A stretch of 38,990 bases of DNA, from positions 1-38,990 of the forward strand of contig JAITDP010000008.1 in the NCBI GenBank assembly GCA_031282505.1, read 5' to 3'. This DNA is from Mycoplasmataceae bacterium. Lineage in GTDB: Bacteria > Bacillota_I > Bacilli_A > Mycoplasmatales > Mycoplasmoidaceae. The notes beneath the pieces are model-generated. The model made no database searches. It was not told the origin of the DNA and was given only the letters and a program-made list of their open reading frames with translations. Both the position numbers and the translations under genes were made by a program. Shown here piece after piece: positions 21,659 to 33,342 of the stretch. Position 1 is the first letter of the stretch. Each line of letters begins with the position of its first letter.

Positions 21659-22943
21659 TGTTTACAGGCATATCTATATAGTTTGAAAATCAATGCGTAG
21701 AAGAATTTGAAGATAATGAAAAATCAGAAAATTCACCAGATATATCATTGTTTGTGATTGGACACAAAGTTTCTATGTTGCCACAATATACATTAGTTTC
21801 TTGAATAACTCTTCCGCCTCAATAAATTCCAATCAGATTTCCATCTTCATCTAAAACTAATGATCCACTAGAACCGGCGCTCAACTCTTCACAAGTTTGT
21901 GGTTCCATAATAATATCATTGCCAATACTTCATGTTGATTTATCAACTAGAAAATGAGAAATGCTATCTAGTTCTTTTGGGTTAGAATATCAATCCTTGT
22001 TTTTATAACCAAAAAGATCTACACTATGACAACTAATATATTTATACATTGACTTTTTAGGATCATTTCTATTGGCAGGATAACCGCCAATAAAATATTG
22101 TTGAGATACAAAATCGTTTTCATTAGAACTGTGATGAAGTTTTAATGGATATCCATTGCTATCACACATTGCATTTACATCGTCAAACTCTTCGTTATTT
22201 GCCACATTAAAATCTGCATATCATAGATATGTATCAGAACCAACATTTGTATGTTCGTTAGAAATATAGGCTTGTGTAAGATCTACAAGAGAATAAAATT
22301 TATTAAAAGTATTGTCAGTGCCGTTAGTTCAATACTTACTATTAGCATTAATCTTTTGAAACATTTGTCATACATGTCAATTCCCAATAAGGTAGAATTG
22401 ATATTTATGTGATGTGTCAGCATTAAAGTTAGGATCATTTGGTAATACTTTTCTTGTAATAAAAGTTGTTCCAGAAGCTATTGCTTTATAAGATGAACTT
22501 TGTACATTTCATTTATTTGCTTCAATAACGCGAACACTTAGTTCATGTATTTTAAAATTATTAGAATCAAACTTTTCCATATCTGATTCATTATGAAGAT
22601 AAACGGTTTTTGAAATATACTCATCATTTTTAACAATTAAAAAATTTACTGCTACACTTTGTGCGACTTCAGTAGAATAATGCATAGTGTAAACATTTTT
22701 GTTTCAACCATCAATTGTAAAATATTGTTGGTATGTATCATCTTCAAATTCGATATCAACATCATGTGATTTTGAATTTTTGCATGTGAAAGTCAATGTA
22801 TCATAATTGTCTTCGCTATACAAATCAGTTGTATTAATGTAATATCCAACTTGATAATTTTTTGAGCAAGAAGAAATTAAAAAAAATGGCAAAATTGCAA
22901 AAGTTAATATTATTGGTGACAAATACTTTATTTTGAATTTCAT
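21648..22943 (-). CDS. Putative trypsin-like serine protease lipoprotein (DUF31/MIP-like)
   Basis: 431 residues. A lipoprotein signal peptide ends at FFLISSCSKN, with the lipid-modified Cys at about residue 26. Catalytic triad candidates in order are His190 in FYLIGNWHV (the family has an ITNxHV-type motif), Asp244 in WYADFNVA, and Ser359 in SAGSSGSLVL, followed by DGNLIGIYWGG, the typical trypsin-fold end. This pattern fits the mycoplasma DUF31 peptidase family, which includes immunoglobulin-cleaving MIP. Activity and target are inferred; no MIB-type partner lies next to it. Many TGA codons. First gene of a unit with trmD; a TATAAT box lies 7 bases before the ATG. Confidence 0.7.
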
Positions 22944-22950
22944 TAAATAA

Positions 22951-22956
22951 ATTATA
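22951..22956 (-). promoter_or_regulatory. -10 box for the protease-trmD unit
   Basis: Minus-strand TATAAT followed by seven bases and the ATG at 22943. Confidence 0.55.
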
Positions 22957-23004
22957 TTTATTTAAGTTTTATAAAATCTTCAAAAAACACCACACGCTCA
23001 AAGG

Positions 23005-23010
23005 TATAAT
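23005..23010 (+). promoter_or_regulatory. -10 box for mnmG
   Basis: TATAAT followed by seven bases and the ATG at 23018; a leaderless mRNA is expected. Confidence 0.6.
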
Positions 23011-23017
23011 ATTTTAG

Positions 23018-24892
23018 ATGATATTTCCTAAATATGATGTTATTGTAATTGGAGCTGGTCATGCTGGTTTAGAAGCCGCTTTTTCATGTTCAAAAGCCGG
23101 CCTTAAAATAGCACTAGTAACATTAAAAGAGGAAAGTATAGGTGCATGCCCTTGCAACCCTAGCGTTGGCGGACCAGCTAAAGGAATTGTTACACGTGAA
23201 ATTGATGCATTAGGTGGAATGCAAGGGATTGCAGCTGATATAAATCAACTGCAAATGAAATTATTAAACGAATCTAAAGGAGCAGGAGTGCAAGCACTAC
23301 GTGCACAAATTGATAAGATAAAATATCACGAGTGGTTTTTTCAACAAATAAAAAAACAAAAAAATCTTGATCTTATCATAGATGAGGCAATAAGTTTTAG
23401 TATCAACAACAATAAAATTGATGGTGTTTATTTAAAACAAAAAGGATTATTAAAATCTAAATATGTATGCATCACCACTGGGACATATTTAAAATCAAAA
23501 ACTTTTTCAGGGTTTGATTTTAAATCTACTGGTCCAATTTATGATTATTTAGATAAAGGAAAAATTAAAACTGAAATTAGCCCAAACAGTAATAAACTAA
23601 GTGATGAATTAAAAAAATATGGATTTCAATTAGTTAGACTTAAAACTGGCACACCACCAAGGATTTATAAAAGTACCATAAAATATGATGATCTATCTAT
23701 TCATCCTGGAACCAACAAGAAACTTTCATTTGAACACTTCAATCCAACTTTTTTGCCTTTCAAAAAACAAGTTAAATGTTGGATGACTTATACAAATGAA
23801 AAGACTCATAAAATTATTAGAGAAAATATAAATCTATCTCCTATGTATGCTGGGGTATTGAAAAGTGTTGGACCAAGATATTGTCCAAGTATCGAAGATA
23901 AAGTTATGAGATTTTCCGATAAACCTAGACATCAACTTTTTATTGAACCAGAGTCTATGTTAATGGACACAGTTTATTTACAAGGCTTTTCAACTACATT
24001 CCCAATTGAAATTCAAGATAAATTAATCAAAACATTACCCGGTTTTGAAAATTGCAAAGTTCAACGTTATGCATATGCAATTGAGTATGATGCAATTGAA
24101 CCAACACAATTAAAACAGACATTAGAATCAAAAGCAATAAAGAACCTGTATTTTGCTGGACAAATTAATGGAACAAGTGGATATGAAGAAGCAGCTGGAC
24201 AAGGTTTGATTGCTGGTTTAAATATTATTCGTTCATTTTATAAAATGCCACCACTGATTTTAAACCGAGCTGAATCTTATATAGGTGTTATGATTGATGA
24301 TATCACAACAAAAGGAATAACAGATCCATATAGACTTTTAACAAGTCGTGCTGAGTATCGATTATTGTTAAGACATGACAATGCTGATGATCGATTAATA
24401 AAATATGGTTATGAATCTAAAACAATTACAAAAAAACAATATAGTGAATATATTAAGAAAAATAAAATAATTAATTCAATAATTGCATATTTAAATAAAA
24501 CAAAATTAAATATTAATTTACAAAAAAAATATGGTTTAAATAAAAACTTATACCAATTACTTAAACGTCCAGAGGTTAAATTAAAACAATTGATTCCAAA
24601 AAATCTTTTAAATAAATTAGATGACATAATGATTCAAAAAATTCAAATTATGGTTAAATTTGATGGCTATATTATTTCACAAAACAAAGCAGTTGAACGA
24701 TACAAAAAAATGTCTAATATTTCTTTGACAACAATTAAAGATTACAAAGTTATAAAAAACTTGTCATTAGAAGCTATTGCTAAATTAAATAAAATTAAAC
24801 CTATAACAATTGCGCAGGCCCAACAAATTCAGGGTATAACAAGTAATGATATTATTGTAATCAAATACTATTTAGATACAATTAATTCATAA
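23018..24892 (+). CDS. mnmG: tRNA uridine-5-carboxymethylaminomethyl(34) synthesis enzyme MnmG
   Basis: FAD-dependent partner of MnmE that modifies C5 of U34 in tRNA; acts on the same base as MnmA. 624 residues, full length. FAD-binding IGAGHAGLEAA at the N-terminus, GACPCNPSVGGPAKG with the family Cys, RLKTGTPPRI, the second signature GTSGYEEAAGQGLIAG, and YRLLTSRAEYRLLLRHDNAD are all clear. The C-terminal helical tRNA/MnmE-binding region is present. The 3' end overlaps the convergent gene by 25 bases. No TGA codons are needed within it: its few Trp codons are TGG. Confidence 0.98.
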   Translation: MIFPKYDVIVIGAGHAGLEAAFSCSKAGLKIALVTLKEESIGACPCNPSVGGPAKGIVTREIDALGGMQGIAADINQLQMKLLNESKGAGVQALRAQIDKIKYHEWFFQQIKKQKNLDLIIDEAISFSINNNKIDGVYLKQKGLLKSKYVCITTGTYLKSKTFSGFDFKSTGPIYDYLDKGKIKTEISPNSNKLSDELKKYGFQLVRLKTGTPPRIYKSTIKYDDLSIHPGTNKKLSFEHFNPTFLPFKKQVKCWMTYTNEKTHKIIRENINLSPMYAGVLKSVGPRYCPSIEDKVMRFSDKPRHQLFIEPESMLMDTVYLQGFSTTFPIEIQDKLIKTLPGFENCKVQRYAYAIEYDAIEPTQLKQTLESKAIKNLYFAGQINGTSGYEEAAGQGLIAGLNIIRSFYKMPPLILNRAESYIGVMIDDITTKGITDPYRLLTSRAEYRLLLRHDNADDRLIKYGYESKTITKKQYSEYIKKNKIINSIIAYLNKTKLNINLQKKYGLNKNLYQLLKRPEVKLKQLIPKNLLNKLDDIMIQKIQIMVKFDGYIISQNKAVERYKKMSNISLTTIKDYKVIKNLSLEAIAKLNKIKPITIAQAQQIQGITSNDIIVIKYYLDTINS

Positions 24893-25368
24893 ACTTTTTT
24901 ATCTATGTAGCCCAACTGTCATAGATATTTAATACTATGTTTAGGAAGCTTTTTAATTTTTTTGAAATCAGAATAATCAAAATCTATAACAAATTTTGAA
25001 AATGATTTGTGATAAAAAACACATGTATAAATTGAATAAAATAATAAAATTGTAAGTGCGATAATTTCTATTACTGTAAAGATACTTACAAAGTAAATAC
25101 GTGATTTACTAATTGTTTCAATTCCACTTTCCTCATCAGAAAAAATAACTAATGATAAAAAAAGTACTATTAATACAATTAATGAAGATATTATTGCAAC
25201 ATTACGTTTTATAAAGTGTTTATTTTTTTTAATATTACAATGGTATGGCAAATATTTAACAACATTTTTATTAAACCATTTTGAGTATCATGTGTTTTTA
25301 ATTTCAGCAACAGACGGAATATACTTTGGCACATCTTTTTTTACATATTCATATTTTTCGTGACTCAT
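24868..25368 (-). CDS. Hypothetical two-helix membrane protein
   Basis: 166 residues. A polar N-terminal part (MSHEKYEYVKKD) is followed by a Trp-containing segment and two membrane helices (about residues 58-77 and 92-115, the first VAIISSLIVLIVLFLSLVIF). The C-terminus is polar and basic. No family recognised. The 3' end runs 25 bases into mnmG on the other strand. A TATAAT box lies 7 bases before the ATG. Confidence 0.7.
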
Positions 25369-25375
25369 TTTCTAA

Positions 25376-25381
25376 ATTATA
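25376..25381 (-). promoter_or_regulatory. -10 box for the two-helix membrane protein
   Basis: Minus-strand TATAAT followed by seven bases and the ATG at 25368. Confidence 0.5.
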
Positions 25382-25472
25382 AAAATAAAAATTTAATTCA
25401 TTGTTATATATTAATATATAAAATAATAATTAATAACGCACATAACTATTATATTAAGGGAAAAATCATCAC

Positions 25473-25488
25473 AAAAAAAAAAAAAAAA
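25473..25488 (+). repeat. Homopolymer tract, sixteen A residues
   Basis: A run of 16 A ends three bases before the TATAAT box of the surface operon. It would occupy the spacer between -35 and -10, where a length change alters promoter strength; this arrangement is known from the phase-variable vlp genes of Mycoplasma hyorhinis. Confidence 0.9.
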
Positions 25489-25491
25489 CGA

Positions 25492-25497
25492 TATAAT
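25492..25497 (+). promoter_or_regulatory. -10 box for the surface operon
   Basis: TATAAT with 11 bases to the ATG at 25509, preceded by the 16-A tract and three bases (CGA). Confidence 0.6.
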
Positions 25498-25508
25498 TTC
25501 ATTCAATT

Positions 25509-26153
25509 ATGCAACGCAAGTTATTTCGTTATGTTATCCCAACGGCATTATTTTCGTTATTTTTTGTCCCATTAAGTCTAACGCAATGTCATCTTCCAAA
25601 TTCAGCTTGAAAGCTAAATGAAATCAGTGATGATGGCACGACTGGAGCTATACCATTGATATCAGTTGAATTATCAGCAAGAAGCCTTACTTTAACAAAT
25701 ACAGGTTATTTTTATACTGACAAAGAACGTTGGTATTCATCTTCGTTAAAAGAACCATTAGCAGCAAATTACCAAGTTTCAGGAAATATTAAATACACTA
25801 TAAGTAATGGTGCATTACGTGAACCATTAACGTTTGTATCAGATGAAAATAATGAAGAGGCTTTAAATCTCTTCAGACAATCAATTACTGTATACAAGTA
25901 TGATTCTTGTGAATTAATTACTGATCCAACACAATTTTCATTGACTAATACAGAAATTCTATTAACAATGACACAAGATGAAAATGATTTGACAAATATT
26001 TTTGTTAACATTTATTACAACATTAATCTATCTGTTCGTTTTTATTTAATGTATAGTATTGCAAACACACATTTGGTGTATCATGCTATGAGAGATGATG
26101 TTAAATTATTCAATATATATTTTGATTTTAACTTAGAGGTGTACAATGAATAA
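25509..26153 (+). CDS. Probable secreted or lipid-anchored surface protein
   Basis: 214 residues. The basic N-terminus MQRKLFRY and a hydrophobic stretch (VIPTALFSLFFVPLSL) lead to TQCHLP; the Cys at about residue 27 could be a lipoprotein site, although the lipobox is non-standard. The mature part is Thr/Ser/Asn-rich and beta-type, with no recognisable domain. One TGA Trp. It is the first gene of a three-gene unit and overlaps the giant surface protein by 8 bases, so the two are probably made together. Confidence 0.7.
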
Positions 26154-29100
26154 ATTTTTATATTTTTTAAAATTAACATCAATCACTGTAGTTGCAGCTT
26201 CATTAATACCTGCTGGTTATGTAATAACTGTTGCTATTGCAAATAAAATTAATGATTTATATAAATATAGAAATATTGCAATTCATAAGGCTGGCACGTC
26301 AGGAGAACATACCTATGGAGGTTTATATAATTCTGCAGCACAAACAGGTGAAAAATTATTTAATATAGGTAACAAAGATATATTAGAAAAATGAGGTGTT
26401 AACGGAGCTGGTGACGAATTGCAATTTGGTTATAAAACTAACAGTACCGATGCATATTTGTGCGGTTGAAAATTTTTAACCAATGAAGCTGTTTGATTAA
26501 CTATGCAAGACACAATTACCTATGGAAACACAACATATAATGTAAAAGGTTTATCTGGAAGTTCGGGCTCTACTACAATATCAGGAACATCATATGGATC
26601 AGCTGACCCTATGAATATTGGAAACAGCATTGATGATAGTGGTTGCTTTGGACGTGGCGATGGAGCTAATACGCATGCACCACAACAATGTCAGCAGTTA
26701 TATGGATTTTCTACTAATGAAATTATGGAAACTCTTCCATCACGTGCTTTTTATGGATGCAAAAATTTACAAAGTATATATTTAGGAGAAAAAATATGGG
26801 ACAAACCATATGATGATGGTAAGCCTCGTAAAACAATTTGATTTGCAAATTGTCCTAACTTGAATTATGCTTCCTTATCTGTTTCTCCAAAAAATACTCA
26901 TATGAAATTAATGAAATGTGTAGTCAATAATGTTCCAGGCGCAGCTATTGTAAATCTAGATAGCAATGGGAAGGCTACCAATATTACTGGGAATACCACA
27001 TGTGCTGGAGCATTAAATATTTCACAACTATTAGATAAAGATCCAAGCAGCGGTTTGATTACTGTCCCTGAATGTTTTGCGGATAGTGCATGAGCTGTTA
27101 CAGAAGTTGATATGCAATATGTTGGTCAAGTTTTAAATCGTGCTTTTTTCAACTCTCCAAACATCAATAATGTATATTTGTATAACAATTGTGATTTTTT
27201 AGTAAATACTAGTAGTAATTCGGGAATTTATTGAGAGATTATAACAGATGGAAAACAACTCAGTCCATGACATTGAGGCAGGGGAATATTTTCTAATTAC
27301 AATCCCAATAACGATCCTAACGAAAATGCAAATCCTAAAACAGTTATTCATCTGCCTATAGGAGCAGATGTAGTGCCATCTGGGGGGCAAAGTCAACTGA
27401 CTGTGTATCGATCCCATAAAGGTGATAGATATTCTAACCAAAATGATACGGCAGCTATATTAGGTATCGCTACTGATGAACAATTTGTAGTTTCAACACC
27501 AATTGAATCAATTGATATTTTAGCGCCAGAAAACGAACCGGTACAACCTGGCGGAAGTTATGTAGATTGAAATGTAATAGCAGATTCAGGAGAAGGACAA
27601 AACCCACAAGAAACTTATTATTGAGAAATAACTAATGGCAATGATAATGGTTATTTTGATATTAATCCATATACAGGAGAAATATATGTTAGTAAAGATG
27701 CAGACGCCGGAGAATACGAATTAACTTTACAAGCAACAGTTACTTACACAATGACTGAGGATGAACCAATAACTGCAGAAAAAACAGTTAAATTTGAAGT
27801 AGCACAGAAAGATACCTATTTATTAAATCTTAATGGTCAACAACATATTGACGTTGACAACACAATGGCTTATTCCGTTGCTTATACTTTGTCTACTGAT
27901 TGTCCACATTATGAATCAATAGAATTTGATTATGAATGACAAGAAAATCCAAATCAAGACATTCTCTATACAAAAACAAATGATACATTATCACACTTAT
28001 ATATACCTAATGGTATATCAGCTAAAATTTATAAATTAAAATTAATAGCTAACTTAACTTTTTTAGAAGTGAATGGTGAAGAAAAAACAATATCAACATC
28101 ATTAAATGTGGTTATTAATGCAGTTGGATTCTCACTAAATTTATCTTGTGATAATACAGTATATGATGTTTATTGTAATGATGGTTTACAACCATCTAAT
28201 GAAATAACTGCAAGTATTAGTCCAAGTGGTTATACTGGCAATATTAAATATAAGTGATTGGTTGAGACGGCGCCAACTAGTTTTTCTTCAATAAATGAAT
28301 ACAGTCTAACACAAAGGGGTGATCATGACGAATATTGTACGTTAAAAATAAATCCTACCAAAGTAAATCAACTTGGATCACAAGCTTTTGTGATTAAATG
28401 TTATCTTGAAGAAAATGATGCTCTATTCAAAACAATTACATTGCACCCAAATGTTTTACAGAAAGAGTTGTTAATTTCTTCACCAGATACACCCACTACA
28501 AACAATAACATAACATTAAATGTAACAAAATACATTGGAAAATCAATAGATTTCAATGCAAGCTATAATGGATCAGATGTTAGTAATTCAACTAATTTCC
28601 AAATAGCTACTGATGGATCACTACCTAATTGAATAAACTTTAATAGCAATCAATTAGTTATTAGTAGAAGTTGTGATACCAAAACAGACGAATCAGTTAG
28701 CACATACAATTTCCTTATAAATGCTATTTATAATAGTACTACTTCTACAAACACCATACAACTTACTGTTAATGTAACATTGCCAAGTCTTTCAATTGCT
28801 GGAAACACAACAATAAACTTTACTAAAGGGTTAACAATTACTCAATCAGAAACATATACTTCCACAATAAATGTTCCTAACATTACCGAAGAGGCATTTC
28901 AATCATTAACTTATACATGAACATACACTACAACCAGCACAATACCAGCTGGTCTTTTAAAATTTTCAAATAATTCAAATGCATACACAATTGAATTACT
29001 TGATAAAAACCCAACTTTAATAGAAGAGTATGAAATAAAATTATTTTGTAAATGTGATCAGTTGTTTATTGATGGAACGTCAATTGAGTATTTAACTGCA

Positions 29101-30486
29101 TCACTTGATGTTGATGTTATAATAGGCACTTTTAACATGACGACACTATACAGTGGTGATGCTCCACTTGGAGCTGCTGGTCATACTATAAGCCGTCTTG
29201 CTGGTGCAAATACTTTAAGTTTCTCATTTACTACAAGTGTAACATTGTCTGGTAGTAGTACACCGGTTGACCAAACTTATACTTATGTATTTGTAGACTC
29301 AACAATTGTTCCTAGTGGAATTTCGTTAACTTCAGACGGAACAGTAACAATAACAAGTGAATTTGTTTTAATTGGTAACCACTCTCTAAAAATTCGTGTC
29401 GTTGGACAAAAAAATGGAGCAACTAGTGATTTCATATATGTATTTAATTGTCACGATAGCGGTGTTTCTATAGGAACAGATGATACTAATGCTTTCACAA
29501 CATCTATTGGTGGAACAATACATTATTGACACACAGTTGTAACTAGTTATGATGGTCAAAGTTGATCTGCTACTCAAAATGTAACATGATCAATCGATGA
29601 TGATTCTATTACTGCTGGATTTAGCATTGATGATAATGGTAACCTAACAGTACCATATCAACTAACTTCTTGATCATATCAAGTTAAAGTAACTTGTACA
29701 TCAGCAGATACTGATTTGTTTAGCACAGATAATTTGCCATTTGCAGAATTGACTCAAAATATATATATTGCTGATCCAACCGTTGTTATATCTTCACATT
29801 ATGGAGATACAATAAATTGATTTGAAGGCCAAAGCGGAACTGCTAATCGTTTCTATGTTTCAGCACAAGAATTAACAGATTATGACTATACATCTAATTG
29901 AGAAATAGGTATTGTTCAATATGATAACACAGTTGTTAACAATCAATATGTAACTATAAGTAATAGTGGTGTAATGTCTCTTGATGGACAATTACAAGCA
30001 CAAAATTATGTAATCCGTGTTGTTGTTCATGTTCACCACAAAGGACACGTATTTACACAATTTGAAGATTACACATTGAACAACCAACTACCAGTTTTAT
30101 CAGTTAGAGGACCTTCATTAATAAAATTAGATCGTAATTATGCATATCAACAATTTAATTACGCTTACCTATCAAACGATTCATATCAAGGAGAAGTAAC
30201 GTTCTCGTTGCTTGACGAATGTGAATATCCTGGAGTTACTATATCAGGTTCGACATTAACTGTTAATAACGAAGTGTTTGTAACTAACACAATAGTGACA
30301 TTCACAATACAAGCAGTTACAGCAAACGGAAACGTAGTTGCACAAAAGAATGTAACCTTAATGCTAAATGCTAACCCTAAATTCTTAATAATCACATCTA
30401 TTCTTCTTCCGATAGTTTGTGTATTTTTATTAGTTATCGTTTTCTTTGTAAACGCAGTATCTATTACAAGAAGATATGAAAAATAA
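26146..30486 (+). CDS. Giant surface protein with leucine-rich repeats and Ig-like modules
   Basis: 1446 residues once about twenty TGA codons are read as Trp; all pieces stay in one frame. An N-terminal signal/anchor helix (about residues 10-33) precedes BspA-type leucine-rich repeat units, e.g. LPSRAFYGCKNLQSIYLGEKI-like around residues 195-217, FANCPNLNYASL around 232 and NRAFFNSPNINNVYLYNN around 330. From about residue 465 there are many Ig/cadherin-like modules with the GYFDINPYTGEIYVS-type turn and a final strand such as AGEYELTLQATV. A C-terminal helix (about 1413-1437) followed by TRRYEK anchors the protein with the repeats outside. Probably an adhesin; binding partner unknown. Confidence 0.85.
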
Positions 30487-30952
30487 AACACAACTCACGC
30501 TATGAACAATTACAATGTTGTTATTTTCAATAATTTTTGTTAATGCAGTTTTGTTATTATCAAACCCTAAGTTATTAGATTTGTATTTTTTAAATAACAC
30601 AACTGAAGAAATTACAGCATATGGTATTTTTATACTTGTTATTTTTCCAATCATTTTGGCTTTATTAGGATATTCATTTTTTTTATTAACGTATAAAAAT
30701 AAAAAAATAAATTGAACTAATACAATATGTGTTGGAATATTAATTTTTTTTGCAATAATGTTTTTAATATTTACATATTATGGAATATTTACAAATCATT
30801 TAACACTACTTCCATCGTTCTATTATGTAAATGGTTCTACAAAAGTTTATAACATTGAAACATATTGTTATTTTTTTATAATTTATCTTGGAGGCAGTAT
30901 ATGCATATTAATTGCATCATGTTTTAATATGAGTTCTTATTTCAAAAATTAA
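30476..30952 (+). CDS. Small four-helix membrane protein of the surface operon
   Basis: 158 residues, about four membrane helices (e.g. ILVIFPIILALLGYSFFLL and CYFFIIYLGGSICILIASC) and a short extracellular or cytoplasmic NNTTEEITAYG loop. No family recognised. Two TGA Trp codons. Its ATG overlaps the end of the giant surface gene by 11 bases. The last codons and stop lie in the left copy of the 25-bp direct repeat. Confidence 0.7.
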
Positions 30953-30963
30953 ACTAATATTAT
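30939..30963 (+). repeat. Direct repeat, left copy
   Basis: 25 bp, identical to 37391-37415 at 24 of 25 positions; the perfect core AAAATTAAACTAATATTAT is 19 bp. It covers the end and stop codon of the four-helix gene. The two copies bracket the defence island. Confidence 0.75.
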
Positions 30964-31032
30964 CATTAATTCAATTTTCTATAAAAGCTGATATCATTAA
31001 GAAATAAGCATTCTAGTAGATACTTAACAGTT

Positions 31033-31878
31033 CTACTTGTTTTTTAATATTTCTTTCAGCTCTTCCATCGAAGAGAAAGAAATATCGTTCAATGGAGTAT
31101 CTAAAGCTGAAGAAATATTTAATTCAATATGGGCGTTAACAAAACAAGCTGTTGGAGTAATACTTATCTTTGGCAATATTGAGTTTTTTAAAAAACAAAT
31201 TTTATTCGTTTCATCACCAGTCATTGAGTTAAGAAAGTCAGAAGGAAATTTATCTCAATAATCATACATAATTTGCGTTGATTCGTTTTGATACTTCAAA
31301 GAATTAAGCAATTCTTTAATATTTTTTTTGTTTCTACTTTTTTGTATTTCTACAACAATATAAAAACGCTCTTTGTTGTCACCTGGAATTAATTGGTTTC
31401 AAGAAGTTTTTATCGTCTTTTTTGTAGAACAAAAAGATTTAATTTCAATATTCATCGTACTTGTCTGAACATCGAATAAATTATTTTCATTACCAACATA
31501 GTAATTTTCTCAATTAATATTATTTTTTTCTAAAAAATGTAGAAACAAAATCTCTCCTAAATCTCCACGTAATTTTTTTTCTTCTACTGGAAGTCTTCCG
31601 TATCTGAATGTGTCATATATTTTTTTAAAGATTTGAACAATTGATTCACTTTTTCCACCCTTACCAATATTTACTAAAATTCCCGTTATAAAATCTTTAA
31701 TGTATTCATCTTTAACATTTTTCATTAGGTAGACAAAATAAAAAACGTCATCAGATGTTTTCTTTCGTCCCACATAATCGAAATTTTCAAACAGTCTTAG
31801 TTCTTCTTTTTCTTTTTCACTTAACTCACATTCTTCAAAACTAAGTTGTAATCTATCTTGTATTCATTCGTATATCAT
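31033..31878 (-). CDS. PD-(D/E)XK nuclease-like protein, DUF4420 type
   Basis: 281 residues. An upstream acidic helix carries RGDLGEILFL (Glu109), followed by the nuclease core FDVQTSTMNIEIKSF, in which Asp136, Glu145 and Lys147 form the D...ExK triad. This arrangement and the preference for Z1-ATPase neighbours fit the PD-(D/E)XK family called DUF4420. Probably the effector that cuts DNA. Last gene of the defence operon: the ATG shares a base with the Z1 stop (TAATG), with an AGGAG ribosome binding site 12 bases upstream. Trp codons include TGA. Confidence 0.75.
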
Positions 31879-33341
31879 TATATTTTTCAGTCTCCTTTTT
31901 TAGCAATTAGTTTTTCAATGTCATTTCCGTGCTCATGTATAAAATTCAAACATTTTTGTGCTTTTTTGTATTTTTCTTTAATGTTTTCATTTGTAAATAC
32001 ATGCATATAGTTAGCAGTTAACATCCGATATCCAAACCACCGCGATTTTTGTAAAAGAGTATCACATTCTGATTCACTATCTGGTGCGGATAACATTATC
32101 TCTGTAATTAAATTATTAATAGTCAAACCTCGAGAAATTTTATTTCCTCCTATGAGAATTTGAAATATACATTCACCCGAAACATATTCAATATTCTTTT
32201 CTTCTTTGAATTTATTGTCTTCTCATGTGTAACGACAAGGATTAGAATTAACTAAGTATATACATAAATGATTTCTTAGCTTTTCGAAAAATTTTTTAAA
32301 TTCTTGTAAACTAAAGTTATTTTCTTTTGCGTATTTATCAATACTAGCTTGAGAAAAAGAATTAGCAATCACTTTAAATAGTATTTTTCTACATTTTTCG
32401 TGAGTTGGTTTTTTGACGTTAATATTGATGACAAACTCAGAGTGAGTAAGTCTTTCTAACTCCGCCTTAGCATATTTATCTTTACTGTTTTCGAGATGTT
32501 TTACTCTTTGTAGATTTTCGGGTTTCGAAAGAAGAGTAAAAGTATCACAAATTCAACGATCAAAAGCTTTCTTAATAATATCTGGTCAAGAATCGGGATT
32601 GTTATAAGAAGAATTTATTAACAAATAAAAATCATTTCTATCTAAAAAATACTCATTTCCAGTGTACTCTTTATTGGTTTTTAAAAGAACACTTCTGTCA
32701 TATTTATTTTCTCCATTAAATCGAATATTATCAAAAGGGGTTGCGGTTATTGAAAGATACTTTGTTCTAAAGTTTTGTTTTTCTTTTAACGAATTGTAAA
32801 AATTATTTATTTTATTGGCGATAGTTTTTTCACTTGCTTCTGCTTCTTTTTCAAACACTAAAGAATAACTGTCACATTCATCGTCCATAAAAATTACCCC
32901 TCGTTGTAAAGTGAAATGTCAGCAGAAAATATGTAATAAATTTATGAGATTTTCATCGATACTTTTTGATTTGATTAAAACGAAAACAAGGTGCAAATCA
33001 TTAATTCTTAAGTCACTGTCAATTTCATCAATACTTTCTTTGTTGATTACTTGGTAAACACGAAAGCTGTGATTATTGTAAAATTCATCTTTTAATCTTT
33101 TTGTCGTCTGCTCAATCAAAATTTTCGTACTTCCTCCAAAAATAATCGTTGCATTGTATCCTTTTGATATTGATGATTTAATAACTTGTATCATCATAGA
33201 AGTTTTTCCACTTTGAACATCCCCAATACATAATATTTTCTCATTTTTCTCATTTTTAAAAATATTTTCAATAACTTCTAATTTATCTTCTTCATTAGAT
33301 TCTTTAAAAATTAAAATTCTTTCTTCTGCTTTATTAATCAT
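31878..33341 (-). CDS. Z1-domain ATPase/helicase-like protein
   Basis: 487 residues, shorter than most Z1 proteins. Walker A GDVQSGKTSMM (about residues 40-50), Walker B FMDDECDS, motif III SITATPFD, and the Z1 signature GGNKISRGLTINNL followed by DTLLQKSRWFGYR. These are superfamily 2-like NTPase motifs; Z1 proteins occur with MutL/MORC-type ATPases in restriction and anti-phage loci. Probably moves on or senses DNA and licenses the nuclease. The ATG follows the GHKL stop by one base; the end overlaps the nuclease start. Confidence 0.88.
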
Positions 33342-33342
33342 G

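Noticed and set aside
30186-30654. Minus-strand open frames opposite the end of the giant surface gene
   Set aside because: They are shadows of the Thr/Val-rich coding frame and of the next gene; no promoter or family match.
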